Positions 8,211 through 16,510 of a DNA stretch of 64,000 nt are shown one piece after another. Within the stretch, counting starts at the first letter, position 1, and each line of letters starts with the position of its first letter. A model generated the notes under the pieces. It ran no database searches. It was not told where the DNA came from and saw nothing but the letters and a program-made list of their open reading frames with translations. Origin of the DNA: Schumannella soli (lineage in GTDB: Bacteria > Actinomycetota > Actinomycetes > Actinomycetales > Microbacteriaceae); contig NZ_VHQG01000001.1 in the NCBI RefSeq assembly GCF_006517435.1, positions 62,001 to 126,000 on the forward strand. Reading direction: 5' to 3'. The position numbers were made by a program, and so were the translations under genes.

Positions 8211-9124
8211 GCGTTCTCTCCGATCGGGAGGTCGAGGTCAGCGCGTCGGGCGAGCGCGGGGATCACGCCGAGCACGGTCACGGCGTGGGCGCCGGCACAG
8301 CCGGCGAGGCGGACGGAGTCGACGAGGTCGGCGCCGCCGGCGAGTCCGACGGCGAGCGCCGCGGTGAACGCGTCGCCGGCTCCGGTGGTGTCGACCACGT
8401 GCTCGACCCTCTGCGCGGCCACCTCGGTGACGACGCCGCCCGACAGCACGAGCGCGCCGGCTCCGCCGCGGGTGAGCACGACATCCCCTGCGACCCGGGC
8501 CCCGAGTTCGGCGACGAGGTCGGCTTCGCGCAGGCCGTGATCAGCGGGGAGCCCGAGCAGTACGGGGGCTTCGGTCTGGTTGGGGGTGAGGATGTCGATG
8601 AGCGGCCACGCCTCGTCGGGCAGCGGGCGCGCCGGCGCCGGGTTCAGCAGGGTCGTCGTGCCGTGCTCGCGCCCGAGGCGCAGCGCGGCGATGACGGCCG
8701 GCTCGGGGATCTCCATCGACACGACGAGGATGTCGGCGTCGGCGATCGCGGCGGAGAACGAGCCCACCGCGTCGGCGTCGAGCTCGTCGAGCGCGCCGGA
8801 GGCGATGACGATCCGGTTCTCGCCGTCGGGCTCGACGAGGATGAATCCGACCATCGTGGGCTTGGTGCCGACGATCACGTGACTCGCGTCGATCCCCTCG
8901 GCCTGCCACAGCTCGCGGGCGGCTGCCCCGAAGGCGTCATCCCCGACGGCGGTGAGCAGGGAGACCTGCGCGCCCAGGCGCGCCGCGCCGATGGCCTGGT
9001 TCGATCCCTTGCCGCCCGGGCCCTCGGAGAACTCCCCGCCGGCGAGGGTCTCGCCGGCGGCGGGCGAGCGGGGAACTCGCATGGTGAGGCCGGCGCCGTA
9101 GCTGCCGACGACCGCGATCTTCAT
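8207..9124 (-). CDS. PfkB-family carbohydrate kinase, ribokinase-like with altered sugar pocket
   Basis: A 305-residue sugar kinase, first gene of the operon. It carries the PfkB signatures GGKGSNQAIGAARLG (about 37-51) and DTTGAGDAFTAALAVGL near 250, whose Asp is the catalytic base, and the length equals ribokinase. The odd part is the N-terminus. Ribokinase has GSxNxD, whose Asn and Asp hold the ribose hydroxyls; here it reads GSYGAGL, so both are glycine. The P-x-x-G-E-T segment that follows is intact. The kinase fold is certain, but phosphorylation of D-ribose is doubtful. ATG 9124 has AAGGA upstream. Confidence 0.85.
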   Translation of the reverse strand: MKIAVVGSYGAGLTMRVPRSPAAGETLAGGEFSEGPGGKGSNQAIGAARLGAQVSLLTAVGDDAFGAAARELWQAEGIDASHVIVGTKPTMVGFILVEPDGENRIVIASGALDELDADAVGSFSAAIADADILVVSMEIPEPAVIAALRLGREHGTTTLLNPAPARPLPDEAWPLIDILTPNQTEAPVLLGLPADHGLREADLVAELGARVAGDVVLTRGGAGALVLSGGVVTEVAAQRVEHVVDTTGAGDAFTAALAVGLAGGADLVDSVRLAGCAGAHAVTVLGVIPALARRADLDLPIGENA

Positions 9125-9139
9125 CGATGCGGATCCTTC

Positions 9140-9196
9140 ATGTCTATGAACAACTCTGTACATGAGGACGGTATGTCTACATATGTCCACTGTCAA
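9140..9196 (-). promoter_or_regulatory. Promoter of the sugar operon with ATGTCTA repeats
   Basis: On the minus strand TTGACA (9196-9191) and TACCGT (9173-9168) are 17 bp apart, upstream of the kinase. ATGTCTA occurs twice, at 9140-9146 and 9173-9179, 33 bp (about three helical turns) apart; the second copy abuts the -10 and the first lies in the leader. TGTACAT sits between them. These are plausible half-sites for the GntR regulator at the end of the operon; this assignment is inferred. Confidence 0.6.
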
Positions 9197-9312
9197 GAGC
9201 TGAGGCGCAACAGTGTCCCCAGCGGCCCACACGGGCGACCGACAAGCGTGCAGCTGTCCATCGATGAAGGCAGCACCCGAGATGGCGCGGATGGAGCAGA
9301 CGCATCCCCGCA

Positions 9313-9348
9313 ACTAGAAAGGCCCGGATCCGTCAGGATCCGGGCCTT
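9313..9348 (-). terminator. Rho-independent terminator of tRNA-Lys
   Basis: A perfect 13-bp stem, AAGGCCCGGATCC (9319-9331) with GGATCCGGGCCTT (9336-9348), closes a 4-base loop. Read on the minus strand it begins three bases after the tRNA CCA end and is followed by a short T-rich tail (TTTCTAG). Confidence 0.8.
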
Positions 9349-9350
9349 CG

Positions 9351-9426
<76 letters not shown>

Positions 9427-9524
9427 ATGCCGTTCGATCCGATTGCGAAGAACCGAACCGAGGGACAACGATAGCAGGTCTTTCGCGTGCCGTTGACCAC
9501 CGCTCGCGACCGTAGGCTCGACGG

Positions 9525-10001
9525 GTGACCGAACGCCTGCAGCCCGGAGACCTCGCCCCCGATTTCTCGCTCGTCGACGACCACGGCGACACCGTGACGC
9601 TGTCGTCGCTGCGCGGGCGACGCGTCATCCTCTACTTCTACCCGCAGGCGTTCACCCCCGGGTGCACGACCCAGGCGTGCGACTTCCGCGACAGCTCCGC
9701 GCCGCTGCAGGCCGCCGGCTACACCGTGCTCGGCATCTCGCGCGACAGCGTCGAGAAGCTCGCCGAGTTCCGCGAAGAGGAGCACCTCCCCTTCCCGCTG
9801 CTCAGCGACCCTGACCACGCCGTGCACGAGGCCTACGCCGCCTGGGGCGAGAAGCTCAACTACGGGAAGACGATCACGGGCGTGCTGCGTTCGACCTTCG
9901 TGATCGACGCCGAGGGCAAGGTCGAGCAGACCTTCTACAACACGAAGGCCACCGGCCACGTGAACATGCTGCGCAAGAAGCTGGGACTCGCCGCCGCCTG
10001 A
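9525..10001 (+). CDS. bcp: Thioredoxin-dependent thiol peroxidase (Bcp/PrxQ family)
   Basis: A 158-residue peroxiredoxin that reduces hydroperoxides with electrons from thioredoxin. The peroxidatic Cys47 is in FTPGCTTQACDF, with a putative resolving Cys52 five residues later, the layout of atypical two-Cys BCP enzymes. The downstream R-S-T-F-V-I-D segment supplies the conserved Arg. GTG 9525 follows TAGGCT (9513-9518) by six bases and has no Shine-Dalgarno, so the mRNA is probably leaderless. It converges on the ABC permease with only 20 bp between the stops. Confidence 0.93.
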   Translation: MTERLQPGDLAPDFSLVDDHGDTVTLSSLRGRRVILYFYPQAFTPGCTTQACDFRDSSAPLQAAGYTVLGISRDSVEKLAEFREEEHLPFPLLSDPDHAVHEAYAAWGEKLNYGKTITGVLRSTFVIDAEGKVEQTFYNTKATGHVNMLRKKLGLAAA

Positions 10002-10021
10002 GCACCGGGCCCGCCCGAGCG

Positions 10022-11635
10022 TCAGACCCCGGTGCTGCGCAGCCGCGTCAGGATCTCGGGTCCGCGTCGGTCGAGCAGCCGTCCGCCGACGCGCACGCCG
10101 ATCGCGAGCAGGATCGCGCCCTCGACGAGCCCGACCACGAGGGTCGCCCAGCCCAGGACGGGCCGGTCGAACACGATCGCGAGCACCCCGGGCACGAGCG
10201 TCGGCAAGCCGACCGCCGCGGTGATGCCGGTGACGGCATATGACCCGATCACCGACGTCATCCCGGCGCCCGCCGACCCGGCGAAGGGATTGCGGCCCGT
10301 GCGCGGAACCGGCACGACGACGAGCGCCGACGACACCGAGATCACGCCGAGCGCCCCGAGCAGCACGGCCGCGCTCATGCCGAGGATCGGCGGCAGCAGG
10401 TCGAGCCGGCCGACGACCGCGAGCCCGACGACGGCGATCACCACGGTGGCGGGCCCGGCGATGAGTCCGATCGCGGCGGCGCGGCCGATCCGGTCCGCCC
10501 ATCCCGGCACCGGCGCCATCAGCTGCCCGGCGAAGGCGGTGCCGTCGTAGGAGATCGCGCTGAACATCGTCAGCGGCAGCAGCCCGGCGACCATCGGCGC
10601 CACGGCGATCGCCAGCGCCGGCTGATCCACCAGCCGCGCCCAGAAGATCAGCAGCACGGGCAGCAGCGGCACCACCACAAGCTGCCGCGTGTAGCGGGTG
10701 TCGCGGAACCACGAGGTCAGCGACCGCGCCGCGATCGCGCCGGCCGGGCTCGCCGGCATCCAGCGCAGCGCTCCGAGCCGACCGGCGGCGACGGCGCGAC
10801 CGCCCGCGTCGCCGGTCGTGCGGGCGACCGCGAGCACGGAGGCGCGCCAGGCCGCGACCAGCACGGCCAGCACCACGAGACCGAGGGCGACCGCGCCGAG
10901 CGCGGCGAGCGGATGCCCTGTCGCGACCAGCCCCGGAGCCGACCAGATGACCGCGAGCGGAGACCAGGCGAGCGCATCCACGACACCGTCGACGGGCTCG
11001 GCCGCGCGCATCCCGACGAGCACCGCCGCCGCGATCGGCAGCACCAGCACCGTCAGGGCCGCCGCGATCACGCCCGCCCGCACCCCGGTGCGCCGCGACG
11101 CGATCGCCGCGGTCGTGAGCGACGCCGCGAGCCGGCTGCCGACCACGCAGATCAGGACACCGGGCACGGCGCAGACGATGGCGACCGGGATCGCCGGGCC
11201 CCGCCAGACCGCCGCCGCAGCCAGCGCGACCAGCAGCGTCAGCACCCCGGGGATCCAGGTCAGGCCGACCAGCACCTGCGCACGCATCAGGGTGCCGACG
11301 CGGATCGGGAAGCGCGCCAGCCGCCGCGGGTCGAGCGTGTTCTCGACGCCGCTCGTGATGAGCGGCACGATCATCCAGCCCAGCGTCAGCACGAGCCCGC
11401 CGGTCACGACCGTGCGCTGCCGCACCAGCAGCGCCCCCGGCTCGTCGCCGCCCAGCAGGCCCAGCAGCACGAGTCCGACGATCGCGAGCACCGCCACGAC
11501 GGTGCCCTGCACGCCGCCGAGGATCACGAGCACGAGCTGCAGCACGTTGCGGCGCAGCGTGTTCAGCAGCACGCGGAACCGCAGCCGCAGCAGCAGGGCG
11601 ATCGCGGCGCGCTCGCTCAGCTCCCCCGCAGCCAC
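10022..11635 (-). CDS. ABC exporter permease, multispan membrane protein
   Basis: A 537-residue hydrophobic protein with about twelve predicted membrane segments arranged in two similar halves, as expected of an ABC-2-type permease working with the ATPase encoded just upstream. No substrate-specific motif is visible. The GTG at 11635 was chosen because it has GAGG upstream and lies 19 bp before the ATPase stop, so the two are translationally coupled; the reading frame further upstream is arginine-rich and unlike protein. It could export a lipid, peptide or drug. Confidence 0.75.
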   Translation of the reverse strand: MAAGELSERAAIALLLRLRFRVLLNTLRRNVLQLVLVILGGVQGTVVAVLAIVGLVLLGLLGGDEPGALLVRQRTVVTGGLVLTLGWMIVPLITSGVENTLDPRRLARFPIRVGTLMRAQVLVGLTWIPGVLTLLVALAAAAVWRGPAIPVAIVCAVPGVLICVVGSRLAASLTTAAIASRRTGVRAGVIAAALTVLVLPIAAAVLVGMRAAEPVDGVVDALAWSPLAVIWSAPGLVATGHPLAALGAVALGLVVLAVLVAAWRASVLAVARTTGDAGGRAVAAGRLGALRWMPASPAGAIAARSLTSWFRDTRYTRQLVVVPLLPVLLIFWARLVDQPALAIAVAPMVAGLLPLTMFSAISYDGTAFAGQLMAPVPGWADRIGRAAAIGLIAGPATVVIAVVGLAVVGRLDLLPPILGMSAAVLLGALGVISVSSALVVVPVPRTGRNPFAGSAGAGMTSVIGSYAVTGITAAVGLPTLVPGVLAIVFDRPVLGWATLVVGLVEGAILLAIGVRVGGRLLDRRGPEILTRLRSTGV

Positions 11636-12435
11636 TCCGGCCCCTCGTCGTGGCGGCGACCGCCGACCAGCTGGAGGAAGCGGTCCTCGAGCGTGCCCTC
11701 GCCGCGGACCTCGTCGATCGTGCCGGCGGCGAGCACCCGGCCGGCGGCGACGATCGCGACGTGATCGCACATCCGCTGCACCAGATCCATCGAGTGACTC
11801 GACACCACGACCGTGCCGCCGGAGCGGGCGAAACCGGCCAGGATGTCGCGGATGTTCGCCGCCGACACCGGATCCACCGACTCGAAGGGTTCGTCGAGCA
11901 CGAGCAGCCGCGGCGAATGGACGAGCGCGGCCGCCAGACCGATCTTCTTGCGCATGCCCGCCGAGTAGTCACTGACCGGCGACCCCGCGCTCGACGTCAG
12001 ATCGAGCAGATCGAGCAGATCGGATGCGCGGCTCGCGACGGTCGCCCGGTCCAGACCGAACAGCAGGCCGGTGTACACGATGAGCTGCTCGCCGGTCAGC
12101 CGGTCGAAGAGCTCGACGCCGTCAGCCAGATTGCCGATGATGCGCTTCGCCGCGAAAGGATCCGACCACACGTCGAGGCCGTGCACCCGGGCCGTCCCCG
12201 CATCCGGCCGCAGCAGGCCCGTCGCCATCGACAGGGTCGTCGTCTTGCCGGCGCCGTTCGGGCCCACCAGACCGAAGAACGAGCCGCCCGGCACGGTCAG
12301 ATCGACGCCGTCGACGGCCGCCTTCGCCCCGAAGCTCTTGCGCAGGCCGCGCAGCTCGAGCGCCGCGGTCGGCTCGTCAACCACGCCGGCTCGCGCCTGC
12401 GTCGCCCGCGCCCGCGCCGTCGGGGCCCGCGTCAT
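11617..12435 (-). CDS. ABC exporter ATP-binding protein
   Basis: A 272-residue ATPase of the DrrA/CcmA type. It contains Walker A GPNGAGKTTT, the signature YSAGMRKKIGLA and Walker B LLVLDEPFESVDP, then the switch His in SSHSMDLV. ATG 12435 is preceded by AGGAGG and gives a short Arg/Ala-rich N-terminus, overlapping the upstream gene by 59 bp; the GTG at 12384, overlapping by eight, would give 255 residues. It forms a three-gene unit with the membrane proteins on either side. Confidence 0.88.
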   Translation of the reverse strand: MTRAPTARARATQARAGVVDEPTAALELRGLRKSFGAKAAVDGVDLTVPGGSFFGLVGPNGAGKTTTLSMATGLLRPDAGTARVHGLDVWSDPFAAKRIIGNLADGVELFDRLTGEQLIVYTGLLFGLDRATVASRASDLLDLLDLTSSAGSPVSDYSAGMRKKIGLAAALVHSPRLLVLDEPFESVDPVSAANIRDILAGFARSGGTVVVSSHSMDLVQRMCDHVAIVAAGRVLAAGTIDEVRGEGTLEDRFLQLVGGRRHDEGPEWLRGS

Positions 12436-12865
12436 CCGCCTCCTGCTGCCCGGGCTCGAGTCGCACCGTGCCGTCGCCGCGCAGCCGCAGGTGGTGGCGC
12501 ACGGCCGGCACCTGCATGAGCGCGAAGAGCGCGACGCCGACGAGGATGAGCGGCCAGCCGATCTCGGGCTGCGACCCGGCGCCCCATAGCGCACTCACGC
12601 CGACCAGGATCGTGAGCAGCTGGGTCACGATCACGGCGGTGCGCGCCCACGCACGTCCGCGCAGCGTCGCGACGGCGAGCCCGGCGAGCGCGGCGGTCGC
12701 GAGCACCGCCAGCACCAGCAGCGCCCAGGCGCTCGCGAGCGAGTCGGCTCCGCCCGCGATCAGTCCGACGATCACCCAGATGGTTCCCGCGAGCGCCACG
12801 AGAGCTTCACCCGCCAGCAAGACGACGGCCACCGTCACGACAGGCGGGCGATGCTGGCGATTCAC
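12377..12865 (-). CDS. Four-helix small membrane protein of the ABC exporter operon
   Basis: A 162-residue protein with four hydrophobic segments between about residues 9 and 125, then a hydrophilic acidic/Gly tail. I do not recognise a named family; such proteins often sit before actinobacterial exporter genes. GTG 12865 has GGAG seven bases upstream, and TAGGTT on the minus strand about 16 bases before it could be the -10. Its 3' end overlaps the ATPase start, so the two are co-expressed. Confidence 0.7.
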   Translation of the reverse strand: MNRQHRPPVVTVAVVLLAGEALVALAGTIWVIVGLIAGGADSLASAWALLVLAVLATAALAGLAVATLRGRAWARTAVIVTQLLTILVGVSALWGAGSQPEIGWPLILVGVALFALMQVPAVRHHLRLRGDGTVRLEPGQQEADDAGPDGAGAGDAGASRRG

Positions 12866-13048
12866 AGGCGCACTCCATTCGAACCTATTGATCTGACGTA
12901 ACAAGTATGAAACAGTGACTGACGGTTGATTGAGCGCCGACGATGAGGTCGACGTCCTCCCGAAATCCACGTCATCTCATCTTCGCTGAATCGTGCGGAT
13001 TCATTCCCTGCTTCAGCGTGTCCCCGCAACAACCCAAGGAGCACCACC

Positions 13049-13297
13049 ATGGACTGGCGCGACAATGCCGCCTGCCTGACCGCTGATCCCGAGCTGTTCT
13101 TCCCCGTCGGGAACACGGGCCCCGCCGTCGACCAGATCGAGAAGGCCAAGTCGGTCTGCGCTCAGTGCTCGGTCACCGAGATGTGCCTGCAGTACGCCCT
13201 CGAGACCAACCAGGACTCGGGCGTCTGGGGCGGCCTCAGCGAGGACGAGCGCCGCGCTCTCAAGCGCCGCGCCGCTCGCGCCCGCCGCGCTTCCTGA
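13049..13297 (+). CDS. whiB1: WhiB1-type iron-sulfur transcription factor
   Basis: An 82-residue WhiB protein with a 4Fe-4S cluster held by Cys9, Cys37, Cys40 and Cys46 (C-x27-CxxC-x5-C), the GVWGG turn at 58-62 that contacts sigma factor region 4, and a basic C-terminal tail (RRALKRRAARARR) for DNA binding. It is nearly collinear with M. tuberculosis WhiB1, an essential NO-responsive regulator. ATG 13049 has AAGGAG upstream. It converges on the PdtaS-type kinase gene, the same arrangement as Rv3219/Rv3220c. Confidence 0.94.
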   Translation: MDWRDNAACLTADPELFFPVGNTGPAVDQIEKAKSVCAQCSVTEMCLQYALETNQDSGVWGGLSEDERRALKRRAARARRAS

Positions 13298-13337
13298 GCC
13301 GACACCTCATCTTCGCGCGGCCTCGTCGCCGACGCGA

Positions 13338-13387
13338 ACTCACGCCGTCATCCCGCGTCACCTTCGTGACCGGGTGGCGGCGTGAGT
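13338..13387. terminator. Bidirectional hairpin between whiB1 and the histidine kinase gene
   Basis: ACTCACGCCG (13338-13347) is perfectly complementary to CGGCGTGAGT (13378-13387), and inside it GTCAC-CTTC-GTGAC (13357-13370) forms a second stem. Its position between convergent stops suggests termination from both sides. There is no T-run. Confidence 0.6.
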
Positions 13388-13420
13388 CGTCTCCCGGCGA
13401 AGTCTGAGACTGACTCAGCG

Positions 13421-13459
13421 TCAGCGCTTCTCGTCAGCGCTTCTCGTCAGCGCTTCTCG
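13421..13459. repeat. Three tandem copies of a 13-bp unit spanning the kinase stop codon
   Basis: TCAGCGCTTCTCG is repeated perfectly at 13421-13433, 13434-13446 and 13447-13459. The third copy is the genuine 3' end of the kinase gene (its complement encodes Glu-Lys-Arg-stop); the other two lie just beyond the stop. Loss or gain of units would leave the protein unchanged. Confidence 0.9.
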
Positions 13460-14940
13460 AGCCAGCGCAACGGCACCTCGATGAGCACCTCGGTGCCTTC
13501 GCCGTCGCGCGAGTGCCACTCGATCGATCCGCTCAGCTCGCCCTGGATGAGGGTGCGCACGATCTGCGTGCCGAGGCCCGATCCGACCCGACCCTCCGGC
13601 AGGCCGGCTCCGTCGTCACGCACCGAGACGCGCAGGCTGTGCTCGCCGCGCATGGCCTCGATGTCGACCTGACCGTCGCGATCGCGCAGCCCGTGCTCGA
13701 CCGCGTTCGTGACGAGCTCGGTCAGCGCCAGCGCGAGCGGCGTCGCGTATTCGCTGGGCAGCACGCCGAACTCGCCGGTCTTCACCGGGCGCACGTGCGA
13801 GTTGTGGCTCGCCGCGACCTCGGCCGTCAGCATCACGACCCGGTCGAAGACCTCGTCGAAGTCGACGTTCTGACTGAGGCCGGTGCTGAGCGTGTCGTGC
13901 ACCACGGCGATCGCGGCGACCCGGCGCATGGCCTGGGTGAGCGACTCGGTCGCCTCCTCGCTGCGGCTGCGGCGGGCCTGGATGCGCAGCAGCGACGCGA
14001 CCGTCTGCAGGTTGTTCTTGACGCGGTGGTGGATCTCGCGGATCGTCGCGTCTTTGGTGATGAGCTCCTGCTCCTGGTGGCGCGCCTCGGTGACGTCGCG
14101 CACGAGCACCATGGCCCCGACGCGGGTGAGACCGTGCCGGATCGGGATGGTGCGCAGCGTCATCGTGACGCCGGCGGCTTCGATGTCGGTGCGCCACGGC
14201 GCGCGGCCGGTCACGACGAGCGGCAGCGATTCGTCGACGATGAGCTTGCCCTTGATGAGCTCGGTGGTGACCTCGGCCAGCGACAGGCCCTCGAGCTCGC
14301 CGTCGAAGCCGAGGCGGTTGAAGGCGGAGAGGCCGTTGGGGCTCGCGAAGGTGACGACGCCGTCGACGTCGAGGCGGATGAGGCCGTCGGAGGCGCGCGG
14401 GGCTCCGCGGCGCGGACCGGCGGGGGCCTGCATGTCGGGGAAGTCGCCGGCGGCGATCATCTCGAACAGGTCGGCGGCGCACTGGTTGAACGTCAGCTCC
14501 TGGCGGCTGGGGGTGCGCGCCTCGCTGAGGTTCGAGTGCCGGGTGATGACGGCGATCGGCGAGTCGGTCGTGGTGGTGCTGCTCGGGTCGAGTCGGCGCA
14601 TGACGGGGATGGCGCTGACGCGCGTCGGCGTCTCCTCGTACCAGTCGGGCGCGGCGGTGTCGACGATGGCCCCCGATTCGAAGGCCTCGGTGACCTGCGA
14701 CTTCCACTCGGGCTTGATCTGCTGCCCGACGAAGTCGCGGTAGAACAGGGTCGCCGCCGACGACGGACGCGAGTGCGAGACGGCGATGAAGCCGCCTTGG
14801 TCGGTGGGCACCCAGAGCACGATGTCGGCGAAGGCGAGGTCGGCCAGCAGCTGACCGTCGGCGACGAGCACCTGCAGCCAGTCGACGTCGGCCTGGGACG
14901 ACCGCTCCTGGGCGAGAACGGTCTCGGAGAGGGTGCTCAC
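13447..14940 (-). CDS. pdtaS: PdtaS-type sensor histidine kinase (HisKA_2)
   Basis: A 497-residue soluble kinase with an N-terminal GAF-like domain (about 10-165), a PAS-like domain (180-285) and a HisKA_2 dimerisation segment REIHHRVKNN (301-310, phosphorylated His304) followed by HATPase_c with ALTELVTNAVEHGL. In mycobacteria PdtaS signals to the RNA-binding antiterminator PdtaR; no PdtaR gene is in this window. The order next to whiB1 is conserved with M. tuberculosis. The GTG at 14940 starts four bases after the preceding stop. TAGCCT lies six bases before it, so either coupling or a leaderless start is possible. Confidence 0.9.
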   Translation of the reverse strand: MSTLSETVLAQERSSQADVDWLQVLVADGQLLADLAFADIVLWVPTDQGGFIAVSHSRPSSAATLFYRDFVGQQIKPEWKSQVTEAFESGAIVDTAAPDWYEETPTRVSAIPVMRRLDPSSTTTTDSPIAVITRHSNLSEARTPSRQELTFNQCAADLFEMIAAGDFPDMQAPAGPRRGAPRASDGLIRLDVDGVVTFASPNGLSAFNRLGFDGELEGLSLAEVTTELIKGKLIVDESLPLVVTGRAPWRTDIEAAGVTMTLRTIPIRHGLTRVGAMVLVRDVTEARHQEQELITKDATIREIHHRVKNNLQTVASLLRIQARRSRSEEATESLTQAMRRVAAIAVVHDTLSTGLSQNVDFDEVFDRVVMLTAEVAASHNSHVRPVKTGEFGVLPSEYATPLALALTELVTNAVEHGLRDRDGQVDIEAMRGEHSLRVSVRDDGAGLPEGRVGSGLGTQIVRTLIQGELSGSIEWHSRDGEGTEVLIEVPLRWLEKR

Positions 14941-14944
14941 CGGT

Positions 14945-16510
14945 TCAGGCTAGCCGCTGAGCCCGCACGCTCCGTCCACCCCCGCGCGCTGCGCGACTCG
15001 CTCGCTCCTCCCGGCGGCGGCGCACGCGCCGCGGCGTCGCGGCCGACGGCGGCAGCAGCTCGGACTGCACGAACTCGCGGATGGCGGCCAGCGCGGCGGA
15101 GCGCGGCGCCGCGCCCGCGAGCGTCGTGCCCGAGAGCACGGCGGCGTCGAAGGCGGCGGGGTCGTCGGGCACGAGCACCGGATGCTCGATGCCGCCGAAG
15201 CGCTGCAGCGTCTGACGCACCTGGCCCGCCGCATCCAGCCCGATCGCGCTCGCACGCAGCCGGTTGAGCACGACCGAGGTGCGGGGCGGCGCGGCGACCT
15301 CGAGCAGCTCGGCGTGCGCGTGCAGGAAGCGGGCGAGTCCGACCGGGTCGGCGCGCCCGACCTCGATCACGTGGTCAGCGGCCCCGAGCACGGCGTCGGT
15401 CGCGGCGTTGCGGCGCGGGGCGAGCACGTCGCTCGTGAGCTCTTCGTCGTGTTCGAGGCTCGCGGCGACGTCGATCACGAGGTAGTCGACCCAGTCGCGG
15501 GCGGCGGCGATGACGGCGCGCACCCGGTCGCCGCTGATCTCGGGCCAGCGCGCGGCGCGGGTCAGTCCGGTCAGCACGTGGATGCGCGAGCCCGGAGCGT
15601 CGTGGGTGCGCGCCAGCCGCTCGAACTCCTCGCCGTCGAGCGAGCCGGCGCCCGCGAGCCGGCAGGCGACGGCGAAGCCGGGCGCCTCGTCGAGCAGCCC
15701 CAGCGACGGCGCGATCGCCGCCGCGTGGGTGTCGGCGTCGGCCAGAGCGACACGCGCGCCCGACGCCGAGAGCTCGGCGGCGACCGCGATCGCGATGGCC
15801 GTGCGGCCCGGGGCGCCGTGCGGGCCCCACACGGCGATCACGACGGCCTGCCGGGGCGTCGGCGCGGAAAGCGCGACGGAGTCGGGCTCCTCGGCGAAGC
15901 CGGCTGCCGACGAGAAGCCGGCCCTCGACGCGGGGTCGGTCGCGGCGGCAGCCCGGGTGATCGAGGCGAAGCCCCTCGCCGAAGCCGCGTCACCCGCGGA
16001 CACGACGGCGGCGCCGGCACCCGCACCCGCGCTCGCCCCCGCATCCGGGCGATCGCCGTCCGGACGCCGTCGCGGCGACCAGCGCCACCGCGACTCCCTC
16101 CGCCGTGCCGGCTCGACGGCCCGGCGGTCTGCCGCAGAGCCTCGGGACCCGGTCGCCGGCGTCGGATCCTCCCGCGGCGGCGGAACCCGGTTCGGATCTT
16201 CGAGCAGCTCCCAGCGCGCGGGACCCGTGATCGCGTCGACCACGCCGAGCGACCGCGCCCAGCGCTCGCGCCCCTCCGAGGCGACGACCACCATCCGCAC
16301 CCCGGCGCGGTCGCAGACCTCGACGAGCCGCGCCGTCAGGTACTGCGGCTCGGCCGCGACCAGCACCAGCTCGGGCGGCGTCGCCGCGACCCGCGAAGCG
16401 AGCTCGTCGGCGCCCGAGCAGCGCAGCACGACACGGTGCCCGTGCCGCGCGGCCTCGGCCACGAGCCGCTCCTCGTCGGCGAGCGGCAGCGCGAGCCCGA
16501 CCGCGGTCAC
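14945..16510 (-). CDS. TadZ/CpaE-like MinD-family ATPase with degenerate P-loop
   Basis: A 521-residue protein: a receiver-like N-terminal domain (1-105), a long Ala/Arg/Pro-rich linker, then a MinD/ParA-type domain from about 225. The P-loop reads GPHGAPGRTAIA; the lysine of GKT is Arg and the signature lysine of deviant Walker A motifs is missing, while DADTH and the DYLVIDVAAS strand remain. It may bind nucleotide weakly or not at all. TadZ/CpaE proteins place Flp pilus machinery at the pole, but no tad gene is nearby. The GTG overlaps the stop of the SAF gene by four bases. Confidence 0.72.
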   Translation of the reverse strand: MTAVGLALPLADEERLVAEAARHGHRVVLRCSGADELASRVAATPPELVLVAAEPQYLTARLVEVCDRAGVRMVVVASEGRERWARSLGVVDAITGPARWELLEDPNRVPPPREDPTPATGSRGSAADRRAVEPARRRESRWRWSPRRRPDGDRPDAGASAGAGAGAAVVSAGDAASARGFASITRAAAATDPASRAGFSSAAGFAEEPDSVALSAPTPRQAVVIAVWGPHGAPGRTAIAIAVAAELSASGARVALADADTHAAAIAPSLGLLDEAPGFAVACRLAGAGSLDGEEFERLARTHDAPGSRIHVLTGLTRAARWPEISGDRVRAVIAAARDWVDYLVIDVAASLEHDEELTSDVLAPRRNAATDAVLGAADHVIEVGRADPVGLARFLHAHAELLEVAAPPRTSVVLNRLRASAIGLDAAGQVRQTLQRFGGIEHPVLVPDDPAAFDAAVLSGTTLAGAAPRSAALAAIREFVQSELLPPSAATPRRVRRRREERASRAARGGGRSVRAQRLA

